The notes below the pieces were generated by a model. The model saw nothing but the letters and a program-made list of their open reading frames with translations, ran no database searches and was not told the DNA's origin. Shown in pieces: positions 35,913 to 44,925 of a DNA stretch of 55,456 nucleotides (its first letter is position 1; each line of letters opens with the position of its first letter). The DNA comes from a bacterium (GTDB lineage Bacteria > Calescibacteriota > Calescibacteriia > Calescibacteriales > Calescibacteriaceae): the NCBI GenBank assembly GCA_030550715.1, contig JAUQOU010000004.1, positions 1 through 55,456 of the forward strand, written 5' to 3'. The position numbers and the translations under genes were made by a program.

Positions 35913-36947
35913 TCACTCCAGCCAAATCTTTAAGTGTTTTTTGGCTTCGTATAAAATACTATCTATATTCATCACCGTATCTGATCGTATTGGAGTTTTT
36001 GCTTCCATCATTGTCAGAATAACTTCTTTTACGCTTTCTGCGGTTCCTTCAAGGTTGTATCCTCCTTCAAGCAAGAATACAAACCCTTTTGATTTTTGAG
36101 CCGATGTCATTATGAGATGAGCAAGATATGAGAATCCTTCTTCGGTCAGCTTCATATCTGCGAGGGGATCGTTGTAGTGTGCGTCAAATCCAGCCGAAAC
36201 TATAACAATATCTGGCGAAAACTTCTCTATAACTGGAACGAGAACTTCTTCATATAGTTTGGCATATTCTCCGTCTGATAAACCTCTGGGGAGCGGAAGG
36301 TTGACAGTGTATCCTTTCCCTTTTCCTTCTCCTATCTCATCAAACCTTCCTGTTCCGGGATAGAACGGGTATCTATGAGACGAAAAGTAAAGGACATCAT
36401 CTCTTTTCCAGAAGATTTCTTGAGTTCCGTTTCCGTGATGGACATCAAAATCAACGATAAGGACTCTTTCTGCTCCCATGCTTTTGGCTTTTTCTGCTGA
36501 TACTGCTGCGTTATTAAAAAAGCAAAATCCCATAGCTTCGGAAAATGTTGCGTGGTGTCCGGGAGGTCTTGCAAGAACAAAAACTCTTTCGGTTCTTCCC
36601 TTCATTACTTCTTCTACCGCTTTTACTGATGCTTGTGCTGCCCTGAAAGCGACAGAGGAGGTTTCAGGAGAGTAGTAAGTATCTGCATCTATGTTGCCGT
36701 AATGCCCTTTTAAGCTTTCAACCATTTTTATATGGTCTTCTGAGTGAACTTTGTGAAGTAGCTCTTCTACCTCTGCATATTCTACATCATCTATATCTAT
36801 TTTTTTCAATCTATCCCATAGCCCATATTTTTTCAGTGTTTCTACTATTGCTATTAACCTGTTTGGGTTTTCAGGATGGGAGTAAAAAGGTTTGTGTTCT
36901 AAAAAATAGTCATCGTAGATTATCCCGACTTTTTCTGTTTGCTTCAT
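35913..36947 (-). CDS. Histone deacetylase-family protein (AcuC/acetylpolyamine hydrolase type)
   Basis: This zinc-dependent deacetylase shows the class II HDAC-like block RPPGHHAT with FCFFNNAA, then DFDVHHGNGTQEIF and SAGFDAHYNDPL, which supply the catalytic His pair and Asp/His zinc ligands. The 344 residues are normal for bacterial members. Possible substrates are acetylated proteins or acetylpolyamines. TAAATT is 7 nt before the ATG. With the Sir2 gene at 21.6-22.3 kb, the window holds two unrelated deacetylases. Confidence 0.92.
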   Translation of the reverse strand: MKQTEKVGIIYDDYFLEHKPFYSHPENPNRLIAIVETLKKYGLWDRLKKIDIDDVEYAEVEELLHKVHSEDHIKMVESLKGHYGNIDADTYYSPETSSVAFRAAQASVKAVEEVMKGRTERVFVLARPPGHHATFSEAMGFCFFNNAAVSAEKAKSMGAERVLIVDFDVHHGNGTQEIFWKRDDVLYFSSHRYPFYPGTGRFDEIGEGKGKGYTVNLPLPRGLSDGEYAKLYEEVLVPVIEKFSPDIVIVSAGFDAHYNDPLADMKLTEEGFSYLAHLIMTSAQKSKGFVFLLEGGYNLEGTAESVKEVILTMMEAKTPIRSDTVMNIDSILYEAKKHLKIWLE

Positions 36948-37069
36948 ATTTTAGAATTTAGTCAATCGGTTTGCTCAAAAGATTTTGTGATATTTTTTGC
37001 TCTGTATTGAAAAATTTATTTTGACTTTCTATTTTAGTTGTTAGCCAGCTCTTGCCAAATAATCTTTTG

Positions 37070-37089
37070 AAGACGGAAATTTCCGTCTT
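37070..37089. repeat. Perfect 20-bp palindrome in the 36.95-37.19 kb spacer
   Basis: AAGACGGAAATTTCCGTCTT is its own reverse complement across all 20 bases. It lies in a 246 bp spacer between the HDAC-type gene start and DUF2283. It has no U-tract long enough for an intrinsic terminator and no loop. It could be a protein-binding site or part of a dispersed repeat; only one copy is seen in this window. Apart from this palindrome and the strong ribosome binding site of DUF2283, I see nothing else in the spacer. Confidence 0.5.
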
Positions 37090-37193
37090 TACACTTCATC
37101 TCCTGCCATATTCCTTCAACTTAACTCACCTTTTGTCTTTTTCTCTAAATTTTTAACGAAACGCAGGAAGCAACTTGAAAGGAGGAGGAAGAT

Positions 37194-37481
37194 ATGGGGA
37201 AAATAGGAGTGAAAAAGGTATTAGACCTTGTTCCTGAATTGTTAAAAGTGCCATATTCAAGGATTTGGACATATTATGATAAAGAAGCTGATGTTTTATA
37301 TATCAACTTTAAGAAGCCAAGCCATGCAGATGATTCCGAGCTCACCGATGATGACATCATAATTAGATATGAAAAAGGTAAAATTGTCGGAATAACTATA
37401 CTCAACGCAAGCAAAAGGAAAAAAAGGGTAGGGTGCAGGGTATCTACCTGCAAAAATTTGATTGGCATTTTATCTCTTTGA
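37194..37481 (+). CDS. DUF2283 protein with atypical C-terminal end
   Basis: Residues ~28-75 match DUF2283: YYDKEADVLYINFKK, then acidic DDSELTDDDIII, then GKIVGITILNAS. The domain function is unknown and such genes are often found in accessory regions. GAAAGGAGGAGG lies just before the ATG. DUF2283 proteins normally end soon after the ILNAS strand. Here an A-rich run is followed by ~20 residues (VGCRVSTCKNLIG) that look unrelated, so a frameshift or fused tail is possible. The spacer up to the tRNA nucleotidyltransferase stop has nothing notable. Confidence 0.7.
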   Translation: MGKIGVKKVLDLVPELLKVPYSRIWTYYDKEADVLYINFKKPSHADDSELTDDDIIIRYEKGKIVGITILNASKRKKRVGCRVSTCKNLIGILSL

Positions 37482-37544
37482 TACTGCAAAATAAATTGAT
37501 AGCAAATCTGGTAATTGAGCACAAATCAGTATTTTTTGAATTAG

Positions 37545-38441
37545 TTATGATTTTAGTTTTTCAAGAGTGAGTTTTTCTAATGTTTTTGATACCTTGAAGA
37601 AATTCATTATCTCATATCCTGTATATGGGGAGCGTTCAAAATATATCGTTAGAAATTCAGCCAGTTTCTCATCTGGTGGCATATTCTTCATTTTCCCCAG
37701 TTTTTCTATCTCTTTTGAAGATAAAGATAGTTCAGGATTTATTGAGAAGAGAACCGATAGTTTGTCAAGTTCTATGATGAACTCATATAACAGGTTTTCT
37801 CTGCTTGCTATTTTTATTTCACTCCAATATCTATCTCCCGAAACGTTTTTGAATGACTGATTTTCTTTTGCTATTTCAAGAGATTCAAGGGTTTCTTTTG
37901 AGATCTCAAATTTGAGTTTCAGTTTCAATCTGATAGCTCGTAGAATTCTTGTTGGGTCATCTGATATACTTCCAAGATGAAGAACTCTTATTTTTTTTTC
38001 TTTTATATCTTTTAGTCCGTCAAAGAGGTCAATTATTCTGACGTTCGTACCATCATCTATTTCAAGTGCCATAGCGTTTATTGAAAAATCTCTTCTTTTC
38101 AGGTCAAGTTCAATTTTGTCTATGAATTTTATCTCGGGGTGCTTTCCTGGGACGGGATAGAACTCTTCTCTTGCTCTCGCAAAGTCAACTCTTCCTTCTG
38201 AAAATTCAAAGCTCGCGGTCCCAAATTTGGGGAAATACTTGAAATTTTTCCCTTTGAGTTTCTTGAAAACTTCTTTTGCTATGTCTTTTGTATCTCCTTC
38301 AACCACAAAGTCAAAATCATCTGTTTTTATATTTAGCATTATGTCTCTTACGAAACCACCAACAGGGCATACTCTCATCTTCTTTTCCCTTGCCTCTTCT
38401 AATACAGGACGAAGTATAAATTCATATTCTCTTATATTCAC
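37545..38441 (-). CDS. tRNA nucleotidyltransferase/poly(A) polymerase family protein
   Basis: This class II nucleotidyltransferase adds CCA (or part of it) to tRNA 3' ends. Visible blocks are the GGFVRDIML loop, catalytic DDFDFV, then LKRRDFSINAMA and the nucleotide-selecting RILRAIRLKLK. At 298 residues it lacks the C-terminal HD domain, like many short bacterial forms. It starts with GTG at 38441. Because this tRNA-Met has no encoded CCA, the activity is needed. CC-adding, A-adding and full CCA-adding enzymes cannot be told apart by eye. Confidence 0.85.
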   Translation of the reverse strand: MNIREYEFILRPVLEEAREKKMRVCPVGGFVRDIMLNIKTDDFDFVVEGDTKDIAKEVFKKLKGKNFKYFPKFGTASFEFSEGRVDFARAREEFYPVPGKHPEIKFIDKIELDLKRRDFSINAMALEIDDGTNVRIIDLFDGLKDIKEKKIRVLHLGSISDDPTRILRAIRLKLKLKFEISKETLESLEIAKENQSFKNVSGDRYWSEIKIASRENLLYEFIIELDKLSVLFSINPELSLSSKEIEKLGKMKNMPPDEKLAEFLTIYFERSPYTGYEIMNFFKVSKTLEKLTLEKLKS

Positions 38442-38495
38442 TTGTTTTTTATTATTTTGTCTATTTGCTACGGCTTTTTATATTTTTTAGTTTAG

Positions 38496-39263
38496 ATGGA
38501 AAAACTTATTGGCACATCTGGTTTCAGCTACGAAGATTGGTATGGCTACTTTTACCCAAAGAGCATAAGAAAGAGCGAATTTTTGAGTTTTTACTCAAAG
38601 CATTTCAGAACTACTGAGGTAAATTCAACATATTACAGAATACCTTCTCCAAAAGTTATTGAGGGGATGAGAAAAAAAGTGAAGGGAAATTTTGTTTTTT
38701 CGGTGAAGGCAAATCAGGTTTTTACTCATGCGAGAGATTTTGTTGCAAAAGATATTGAAGCTATGAAAGATGTTCTGAAAGCGTTTGGAAACACTCTTGG
38801 GGTTCTTCTCTTTCAGTTTCCTCATTCTTTTCACAAAAGCGAGAAGGCAAAGGACTATATTAAAAAGCTTCGCGATATTTTTTATGAGTATGATTTAGCT
38901 TTTGAATTCAGGTCTGTGGAGTGGATTTCAGATGATACTTTTTATCTTCTTGAAAATTTGGGGTCTTGTTTTGTTTGTGTTGATGAGCCAAGGATACAGG
39001 GACTTATTCCTCCTGTTTTTGTTGTCACTACTAAAAAGTTCGCATATATAAGATTTCATGGAAGGAATGCTCAAAAGTGGTATAATCACGAAAAACCTGA
39101 GGAAAGATATGATTATCTTTACTCTTCTGATGAGCTGGCGGAATGGAAAGAGAAGATAAGCTCAAGTGGAGAGTTTGGAAAGCTTTTTATTTATTTTAAT
39201 AATCACCCAAGAGCGCAGGCGGTAATAAACGCAAAGATGATGGAAAAACTTCTTCAACTTTGA
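38496..39263 (+). CDS. DUF72 family protein
   Basis: This 255-residue protein has the DUF72 signatures: GTSGFSYEDWYGYFYP at the start, EVNSTYYRIPS, and a later VFSVKANQVFTH. C-terminal YIRFHGRN and YFNNHPRAQA are also typical. DUF72 is a TIM-barrel-like family of unknown function. It stands alone between divergent and same-strand housekeeping genes. Confidence 0.9.
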   Translation: MEKLIGTSGFSYEDWYGYFYPKSIRKSEFLSFYSKHFRTTEVNSTYYRIPSPKVIEGMRKKVKGNFVFSVKANQVFTHARDFVAKDIEAMKDVLKAFGNTLGVLLFQFPHSFHKSEKAKDYIKKLRDIFYEYDLAFEFRSVEWISDDTFYLLENLGSCFVCVDEPRIQGLIPPVFVVTTKKFAYIRFHGRNAQKWYNHEKPEERYDYLYSSDELAEWKEKISSSGEFGKLFIYFNNHPRAQAVINAKMMEKLLQL

Positions 39264-39323
39264 CTTTTAGTTTTATTTTTTTGACTTTGGATTTTTGAAT
39301 TTTTTTTATTAACATTTTTTTGT

Positions 39324-39938
39324 ATGTTGTATATTCCTTTTGTAATAGAGCAGACATCAAGGGGAGAGAGAGCTTATGATATTTGGTCGAGGCTTTTGAG
39401 CGAGCGAATAATTTTTCTCGGTTCTCCTATAACAGATCAGGTTGCGAACCTTGTTATAGCTCAGCTTCTTTATCTTGATGCCGAGGACCAAGAGAAAGAT
39501 ATATTTCTTTATATAAACTCGCCTGGTGGAAGTATAACCGCCGGACTTGCTATATACGATACCATGCAATATGTTTCTGCTGATATAAACACGATATGTA
39601 TAGGTCAGTGCGCTTCTATGGCTACTGTTCTTCTTGCAGGTGGAACTCCCGGTAAAAGGTTTGCTCTTCCTCATTCAAGAATAATGCTACATCAACCGTG
39701 GGGGGGAGTTGAAGGAACAGCACAAGATATAGAAATCCACGCAAAAGAGATACTGCGTTTGAGAGCTATCGTTAATGAAATATTATCTAATCACACAAAG
39801 CAACCCATTTCTAAAATTGAGCAGGATACTCAACGAGATTTCTTTATGTCTCCGCAAGAAGCCCTTGAATACGGAATAATAGATAAAATTATAACATCTC
39901 AGAAAATTAATAAACAGAAGGTGAAAACAGGAAAGTAA
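39324..39938 (+). CDS. clpP: ATP-dependent Clp protease proteolytic subunit
   Basis: ClpP forms the barrel protease that works with ClpX or ClpA unfoldases. The Ser active site lies in [10 protein letters not shown], where the usual GQAASMG has Cys before Ala. The His is in [11 protein letters not shown] and the Asp in TQRDFFMS. The 204-residue length and start ([20 protein letters not shown]) are standard. No clpX is adjacent. A SurA-like gene follows 15 bp downstream. Confidence 0.96.
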   Translation: MLYIPFVIEQTSRGERAYDIWSRLLSERIIFLGSPITDQVANLVIAQLLYLDAEDQEKDIFLYINSPGGSITAGLAIYDTMQYVSADINTICIGQCASMATVLLAGGTPGKRFALPHSRIMLHQPWGGVEGTAQDIEIHAKEILRLRAIVNEILSNHTKQPISKIEQDTQRDFFMSPQEALEYGIIDKIITSQKINKQKVKTGK

Positions 39939-39953
39939 AAATTAAAAAGAACC

Positions 39954-40811
39954 ATGATTTCAGTAATAAATCGTTTGCCGGTATTTTGCATAACGCTTTT
40001 TCTTATCTTTTGCACTTTCTCGCATGTTCGATCAGCAAACGCTTATGACGATGAAGTTGTCGGAGTTGTAGAAAGAAGAGTCATAACGAAAAGTTTTGTT
40101 GAGTCAGTAAAAGATGTGTTCGGTTTTGAAGGTTATGATGATGCCCTTGATTTTATAGTTAATTCATATGTCATACTTGAATTCGCAAGTAAATCCGGAA
40201 TATCTTTGTCAAGAGACGAGATAGATTCGCTCATTGAAAAAATTCACAGAGCAAGTATAAAAGATGTAGAATATGAACTCTTGAAAAAAGGAATGACCTT
40301 AGACGAATACAGAAACCTTATAAAAGCCAAAAAAATTTCAGATGAGCTTTTCTTTTATGTTGTTGGAGTGAATTTTATATCTGATGAAGAGATCTTAAAG
40401 TTCTACAACAAAAACAAAGATAAGATAGAAAGAAACTTTGAAAAAAGATATGTTCTTTATAGGGAGATAAAAAATACCGGAGATAAATCAAAAGAGAAGG
40501 AAGAAAATTTCTATAATATAAGTGAGTTTTCTTCTCTTGGGTGGGTCAGAAGAGGAGAACTTATGAAGCAGTTTGATGATGCTATATTCTCCGCACCTTC
40601 AACAGGTTTTTCTGTCATTAACACAGATGATGGAACAAAGATTATTTTCTTTATAAAAGATATATTCAAGCCAGATTTTTCTAATTTAAAAGATGATCCA
40701 GCGTTCAGAGATTTTTACATCAAACAGAAGTACAAGGAGGTGTTTGAAAGATGGGTAGACGCCCAAAAGCAAAAGATGTTTATAGAGATAAAAAACAAGA
40801 AAGTAAATTAG
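39954..40811 (+). CDS. SurA-like periplasmic chaperone with reduced parvulin domain
   Basis: This protein resembles SurA, the periplasmic chaperone for outer-membrane proteins. It has a signal peptide, a SurA N-terminal helical core (~25-150), then a C-terminal domain that keeps parts of the parvulin fold: LGWVRRGELMKQFDDAIFSAP and the final beta strand TKIIFFIKD. The usual helical insert of parvulin is largely missing, so prolyl isomerase activity is doubtful. The 3' end overlaps pdxA by 61 bp. surA-pdxA adjacency is known from other bacteria and supports the call. Confidence 0.78.
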   Translation: MISVINRLPVFCITLFLIFCTFSHVRSANAYDDEVVGVVERRVITKSFVESVKDVFGFEGYDDALDFIVNSYVILEFASKSGISLSRDEIDSLIEKIHRASIKDVEYELLKKGMTLDEYRNLIKAKKISDELFFYVVGVNFISDEEILKFYNKNKDKIERNFEKRYVLYREIKNTGDKSKEKEENFYNISEFSSLGWVRRGELMKQFDDAIFSAPSTGFSVINTDDGTKIIFFIKDIFKPDFSNLKDDPAFRDFYIKQKYKEVFERWVDAQKQKMFIEIKNKKVN

Positions 40812-42010
40812 AGAAAAAAGAAAAGAGAGGCAGAAGAGGACGGCTCCCGAAAATAGAAATAACAGAATCAGGAGAGACAGCCGAAGGTAAAGTTATAATA
40901 GGGGTATCTATGGGAGATCCAACAGGAATAGGTCCTGAAGTTACTGTAAAAGCGCTTTTAGATAAATCCATCAGAAAAAAGATTTTCCCTGTTATATTTG
41001 GAGATAAAGGGGTTCTCGCCAAATTAGCAGAAGATATAGGTTTGAAAGTCAGGTTCAGAGAAATATCTACTCTTGATAATCTCAAAAGTATAGCTCTTGG
41101 AGAAAGAGAACTGCTTGTCAAAAGCATTTCAAACCTCAAAATGACAAGGTTGAGATACGGTCGTCCTGATAGAAACTGCGGTAGAGCTATGGTGAACTAT
41201 GTGAAGGAAGCGGTAAAAGCTTGCTTAGATGGATATGTCCACGCGATAGTTACCGCACCTATAAACAAAGAGATAATAAACGAAGCGGGATTTAGATACG
41301 GAGGACATACCGAAATGATAGCGGAACTTACCGGAGCAAAAGAATTCACTATGATGTTCGTTTCAAAACACTTTAAGGTCTCTCTTGTCACAATTCATGT
41401 TCCCCTCAAAGACGTATCTATGAAAATAACTCCGCAGAGAATATATAAAGTTGGACTTCTGACATGGAAGACATTGAGGCAGTATTTTGGACTGAAAAAC
41501 CCGAAAATAGGAGTGTGTGGACTGAATCCACATGCAGGTGAAGGTGGAATATTCGGAGATGAAGAGAAAGATATGATATATCCTGCTATTGTTTCAATGA
41601 GAAGTATAGGTATAGATGCCGAAGGTCCTCTTTCTCCTGATACTGCTTTCTGGAAGGCATACAATAAACAGTTTGATGCAATAATAGCTATGTATCACGA
41701 CCAGGGTCTTATACCTGTCAAGCTCGTGGACTTTGATAATGCTGTGAATCTGACAATAGGAATACCTATAATAAGAACATCTCCGGACCACGGAACAGCT
41801 TATAATATAGCAGGTAAAGGGGTAGCAGATCCTTCATCCATGAAGGCAGCAATCGAACTTGCATATCAGATGTATCTTACAAAAAAATCCCTTGAGGAAC
41901 AGAAGAAAGAACAAGCAGTTGAGGAGAAGAAAAAAGAAGAGAAGGTTGATCAGGAGATAAGAAGATATAGAATTTCGGAGGAAGAGCTTCGAGAGTATAT
42001 TTACCTGTGA
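40751..42010 (+). CDS. pdxA: 4-hydroxythreonine-4-phosphate dehydrogenase
   Basis: PdxA oxidises 4-phosphohydroxy-threonine in pyridoxal phosphate synthesis. Core signatures are SMGDPTGIGPEV, VTAPINKE, GGHTEM, GLNPHAGEGG and YHDQGLIPVK, which hold the metal-binding His residues. The core spans residues ~53-380. An extra ~50 basic residues at the N-terminus and ~40 Lys/Glu-rich residues at the C-terminus are unusual. ATG 40751 lies inside the SurA-like gene, yet AAGGAGGTG sits 8-10 nt before it, so this early start is well supported. There is no good in-frame start after the SurA-like stop. Confidence 0.93.
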   Translation: MGRRPKAKDVYRDKKQESKLEKKEKRGRRGRLPKIEITESGETAEGKVIIGVSMGDPTGIGPEVTVKALLDKSIRKKIFPVIFGDKGVLAKLAEDIGLKVRFREISTLDNLKSIALGERELLVKSISNLKMTRLRYGRPDRNCGRAMVNYVKEAVKACLDGYVHAIVTAPINKEIINEAGFRYGGHTEMIAELTGAKEFTMMFVSKHFKVSLVTIHVPLKDVSMKITPQRIYKVGLLTWKTLRQYFGLKNPKIGVCGLNPHAGEGGIFGDEEKDMIYPAIVSMRSIGIDAEGPLSPDTAFWKAYNKQFDAIIAMYHDQGLIPVKLVDFDNAVNLTIGIPIIRTSPDHGTAYNIAGKGVADPSSMKAAIELAYQMYLTKKSLEEQKKEQAVEEKKKEEKVDQEIRRYRISEEELREYIYL

Positions 42011-42104
42011 TTTTATTTGTTTTTCTATTGGTAAAGTTTTTACCAAGTTCTGTTTTATGCGAAAATCAATATCTGAGCCATTTTATAATTACTTTTAAGA
42101 TAGT

Positions 42105-42815
42105 GTGAAACTTCTTGATAAAAGTCATTTTATCGCAGGTAAATTAGAAGGAAGTTTTGATGAGCTCTGGTCTATTGTAAACATACTCCGGCAAGAGTGT
42201 CCCTGGGATAGAACTCAAACCGTTGAGAGTGTAAAGTTCAAGATAGTTGAAGAAGCATACGAAGTTTTAGAATGTATAGATAGCGGTAATCTTTCTGCCC
42301 TAAAAAATGAGCTCGGAGATGTTATTTTGGTATGTCTGTTTATCACAAAAATATTGGAGCAAGAAGGCAAGCTTTCTTTAAAAGATGTCTTTTTATCTCT
42401 CATATCAAAACTTATATCAAGGCATCCGCATATTTTCGGAGATAAGAAGCTGAATACTCCAGAAGAGGTTCTCAGAAACTGGGAGAGAATGAAAAAGAAC
42501 GAATCAGCTGGGAAAGAGAACAATAAAGATTTGAAGATCTCTATGCCATCGCTATATTTTGCTTACAGGTTCTTTGAAAAGAAAATCAACTCGGGAGACC
42601 TAAAAGATAACATTGATAAATCTGATATTTCCTACAAGTTAAAGAAAATGTTTGATGATTTGCTTCAAGAGGAAGAAAAAGAGAAGATAAAAAATGCTAT
42701 TCGTGAGATACTTTTCACTCTTTGTTTCATTTCAGCACTGCATAATATAAATCCAGAGGAAGAGCTCAGAAAGAAGATTAAAGATTATATTCAGAGCGAA
42801 GAGAATGAAAGTTAA
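42105..42815 (+). CDS. mazG: Nucleoside triphosphate pyrophosphohydrolase MazG
   Basis: MazG hydrolyses nucleoside triphosphates to monophosphates and clears aberrant nucleotides. The first MazG domain shows ECPWDRTQT, the metal motif EEAYEVLE and ELGDVILV, then RHPHIFGD. The second, C-terminal half is divergent. The 236-residue size is slightly short. The start is GTG 42105 without a Shine-Dalgarno site, so the exact start is uncertain. It lies between pdxA and radA on the same strand. Confidence 0.9.
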   Translation: MKLLDKSHFIAGKLEGSFDELWSIVNILRQECPWDRTQTVESVKFKIVEEAYEVLECIDSGNLSALKNELGDVILVCLFITKILEQEGKLSLKDVFLSLISKLISRHPHIFGDKKLNTPEEVLRNWERMKKNESAGKENNKDLKISMPSLYFAYRFFEKKINSGDLKDNIDKSDISYKLKKMFDDLLQEEEKEKIKNAIREILFTLCFISALHNINPEEELRKKIKDYIQSEENES

Positions 42816-42864
42816 GATATTTAAGTTAATAAATCTGATGCAGGGATTATTGAGATAAAATCTT

Positions 42865-44241
42865 ATGTATGTTTGTCAGAACTGTGGATTTTCAACCCCG
42901 AAGTGGTTTGGAAGATGTCCATCTTGCGAGCAGTGGAACACCCTGATATATGAAGAAGAGAAGAAGAAGAAAGTAAGAAAGAAAGAGGATCTTGAAAAAG
43001 ATGAAAGGGGAAAATTAGAAAGTGAGCCTGAGCCGATTTATTTTATCGCCCAAAAAAACGAAATAGATTACAGAATAAAAACATCAATAGGAGAGTTTGA
43101 TAGAGTTCTCGGTGGAGGTATAGTTCCTGGTTCTGTCATTCTCATCGGAGGTGAGCCGGGAGTTGGTAAATCAACCCTTCTTTTGCAATCTGCCCTGAGT
43201 ATTTCAGAAAATACAGATGTTCTCTATGTCTCATCGGAAGAATCAGTTATGCAAATTGCAAGCAGGGTGAAAAGAATATCAAACGAAGAGAAGTTCAAAT
43301 CATCAAAGCTATATCTTCTTTTTGAGAACAATATAGAAAAAGTTTTTTCGCACGCAAAAAAAATATTTAAAAAAGATGGTCTAATGATACTTGATGCCAT
43401 TCAGAGTTTTTACTCCGAATCCGTTGATTCTTCTCCCGGAACTATAACACAGGTGAGGGAGATAGCTCAACAATCTGTTGATTTTGCAAGAAGATACAGG
43501 ATTCCTGTTATACTTGTGGGACACGTGACAAAAGAGGGAGTCGTAGCGGGACCAAAAATGCTCGAACACATGGTAGATGTTGTGATATATGTTGAAGCTG
43601 AGGGAATGACAAGGGTTGTAAGAGCAACGAAGAACAGATTCGGCTCAACGGGAGAGCTTGGAATATTTGTGATGACCGGAAAAGGTTTAGAAGAAGTTTC
43701 AGACCCTTCTACCGCCTTTTTAGATGAAGATATTATGAATTTTCCTGGAGCATCTATTTCTGCTGTGGTTGAGGGAACGCGAGTTTATATAATTGAGATT
43801 CAGGCACTTGTATCAAGAACTCCTTTCGGTGTCCCTCGCAGAACTTCACAGGGATACGATGTTGTCAGGTTGAACACAATCGTGGCGGTTCTTGAAAAAT
43901 TTGCTGGAATTACTCTGTGGGATAAAGATGTTTTTCTTAATGTTGCTGGAGGACTAAAAATTTCAGATGTATCTATGGATCTTGCGGTTGCTTTCTCTAT
44001 AGCCAGCTCATATCTTGGAATACCTATTGGAAAGAGGGTGGCTTTTGGAGAAATCGGCTTGCTCGGAGAAATAAGAACTCCATCTTTCTTTGAGCAGAGA
44101 ATAAAAGAAGCAAAAAGGATAAATCCAGAAGCTATCATAACAGGAAAAATGAAAAAGAAATTTGAACTTGAAGAGAACTTGATATCTTTGCCATATGTAA
44201 AAGACATAATCCCTTACATCAATTCTCTTGGGAAAAAGTAA
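42865..44241 (+). CDS. radA: DNA repair protein RadA (Sms)
   Basis: RadA is a branch-migration helicase in recombinational repair. It has the N-terminal zinc finger (CQNCG...CPSCE), Walker A GGEPGVGKST near residue 92, the RadA-specific KNRFG motif, and a Lon-protease-like C-terminal domain (GGLKISDVSMDLAVA). The 458-residue length is standard. A highly charged Lys/Glu linker separates the zinc finger from the ATPase. Confidence 0.96.
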   Translation: MYVCQNCGFSTPKWFGRCPSCEQWNTLIYEEEKKKKVRKKEDLEKDERGKLESEPEPIYFIAQKNEIDYRIKTSIGEFDRVLGGGIVPGSVILIGGEPGVGKSTLLLQSALSISENTDVLYVSSEESVMQIASRVKRISNEEKFKSSKLYLLFENNIEKVFSHAKKIFKKDGLMILDAIQSFYSESVDSSPGTITQVREIAQQSVDFARRYRIPVILVGHVTKEGVVAGPKMLEHMVDVVIYVEAEGMTRVVRATKNRFGSTGELGIFVMTGKGLEEVSDPSTAFLDEDIMNFPGASISAVVEGTRVYIIEIQALVSRTPFGVPRRTSQGYDVVRLNTIVAVLEKFAGITLWDKDVFLNVAGGLKISDVSMDLAVAFSIASSYLGIPIGKRVAFGEIGLLGEIRTPSFFEQRIKEAKRINPEAIITGKMKKKFELEENLISLPYVKDIIPYINSLGKK

Positions 44242-44272
44242 AATGTTATTCTTTTGAGTAATCATTTTAGGT

Positions 44273-44917
44273 ATGTCGGAGGAAAACAAAGAGGAGAGGG
44301 TAAAGAAGGAAGGAGAAGAGAAAAAAGAGAGGAAGGGAGTAAGGCTTTCTATTATAACCACTAAATTCGGAGATAAAGGGCAAACATATATTGTTGGGGG
44401 ATTTGTTCTTTCAAAGCATCACCCAAGAGTTGAAGCATACGGCTCTGTGGATGAGCTTGCAAGTTTTTTGGGATATGCCATATCGGTTATTTCGAAAGAC
44501 AGTAAATTTTCAGATATAGTTGAGGTTTTGAAGAGAGTCCAGAACCATCTTTTTATTCTCGCCGGAGACCTCGCAAGATACCTCAAACCCTCCGACCCAA
44601 TTGATAAGGAAAAAAAGAGAGTCATAAAAAAAATGATAGATTGGCTTGAAGATGTTGAGAAATCATATCTCAAAGATCTTGAACATCTTGAAGATTTTAT
44701 ACTTCCCGGGGGAAGCGAGGAAGCATCACTGCTTCATATAGCAAGGGTGATTACAAGAAGAGCCGAAAGGGAAGTCAGCAAACTTATGTCTTACGAGAAG
44801 ATAAATGAAAATTGCCTTATCTATCTCAACCGACTTTCAGACCTTCTTTTCATCTTGGCAAGAGCTATAAATAAAAGAAAAGGAATTAAAGAGGAAATCG
44901 TCAGCTGGGAGCCATAA
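44273..44917 (+). CDS. PduO-type cob(I)alamin adenosyltransferase
   Basis: This enzyme makes adenosylcobalamin from cob(I)alamin and ATP. The ATP-binding start reads TTKFGDKGQT, a variant of the usual TRTGDxGTT. RVEAYGSVDELASFLG, FILPGG and the helix ITRRAEREVSKL with YLNRLSDLLFILAR are typical. A ~22-residue charged N-terminal extension precedes the domain. No cobalamin riboswitch or other B12 gene is next to it. It converges on mtnP. Confidence 0.9.
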   Translation: MSEENKEERVKKEGEEKKERKGVRLSIITTKFGDKGQTYIVGGFVLSKHHPRVEAYGSVDELASFLGYAISVISKDSKFSDIVEVLKRVQNHLFILAGDLARYLKPSDPIDKEKKRVIKKMIDWLEDVEKSYLKDLEHLEDFILPGGSEEASLLHIARVITRRAEREVSKLMSYEKINENCLIYLNRLSDLLFILARAINKRKGIKEEIVSWEP

Positions 44918-44925
44918 AAGTTCTT

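Noticed and set aside
37070-37089. 20-bp palindrome as an intrinsic terminator
   Set aside because: There is no loop and only a three-base T run after it; the flanking genes also point away from needing a terminator there.
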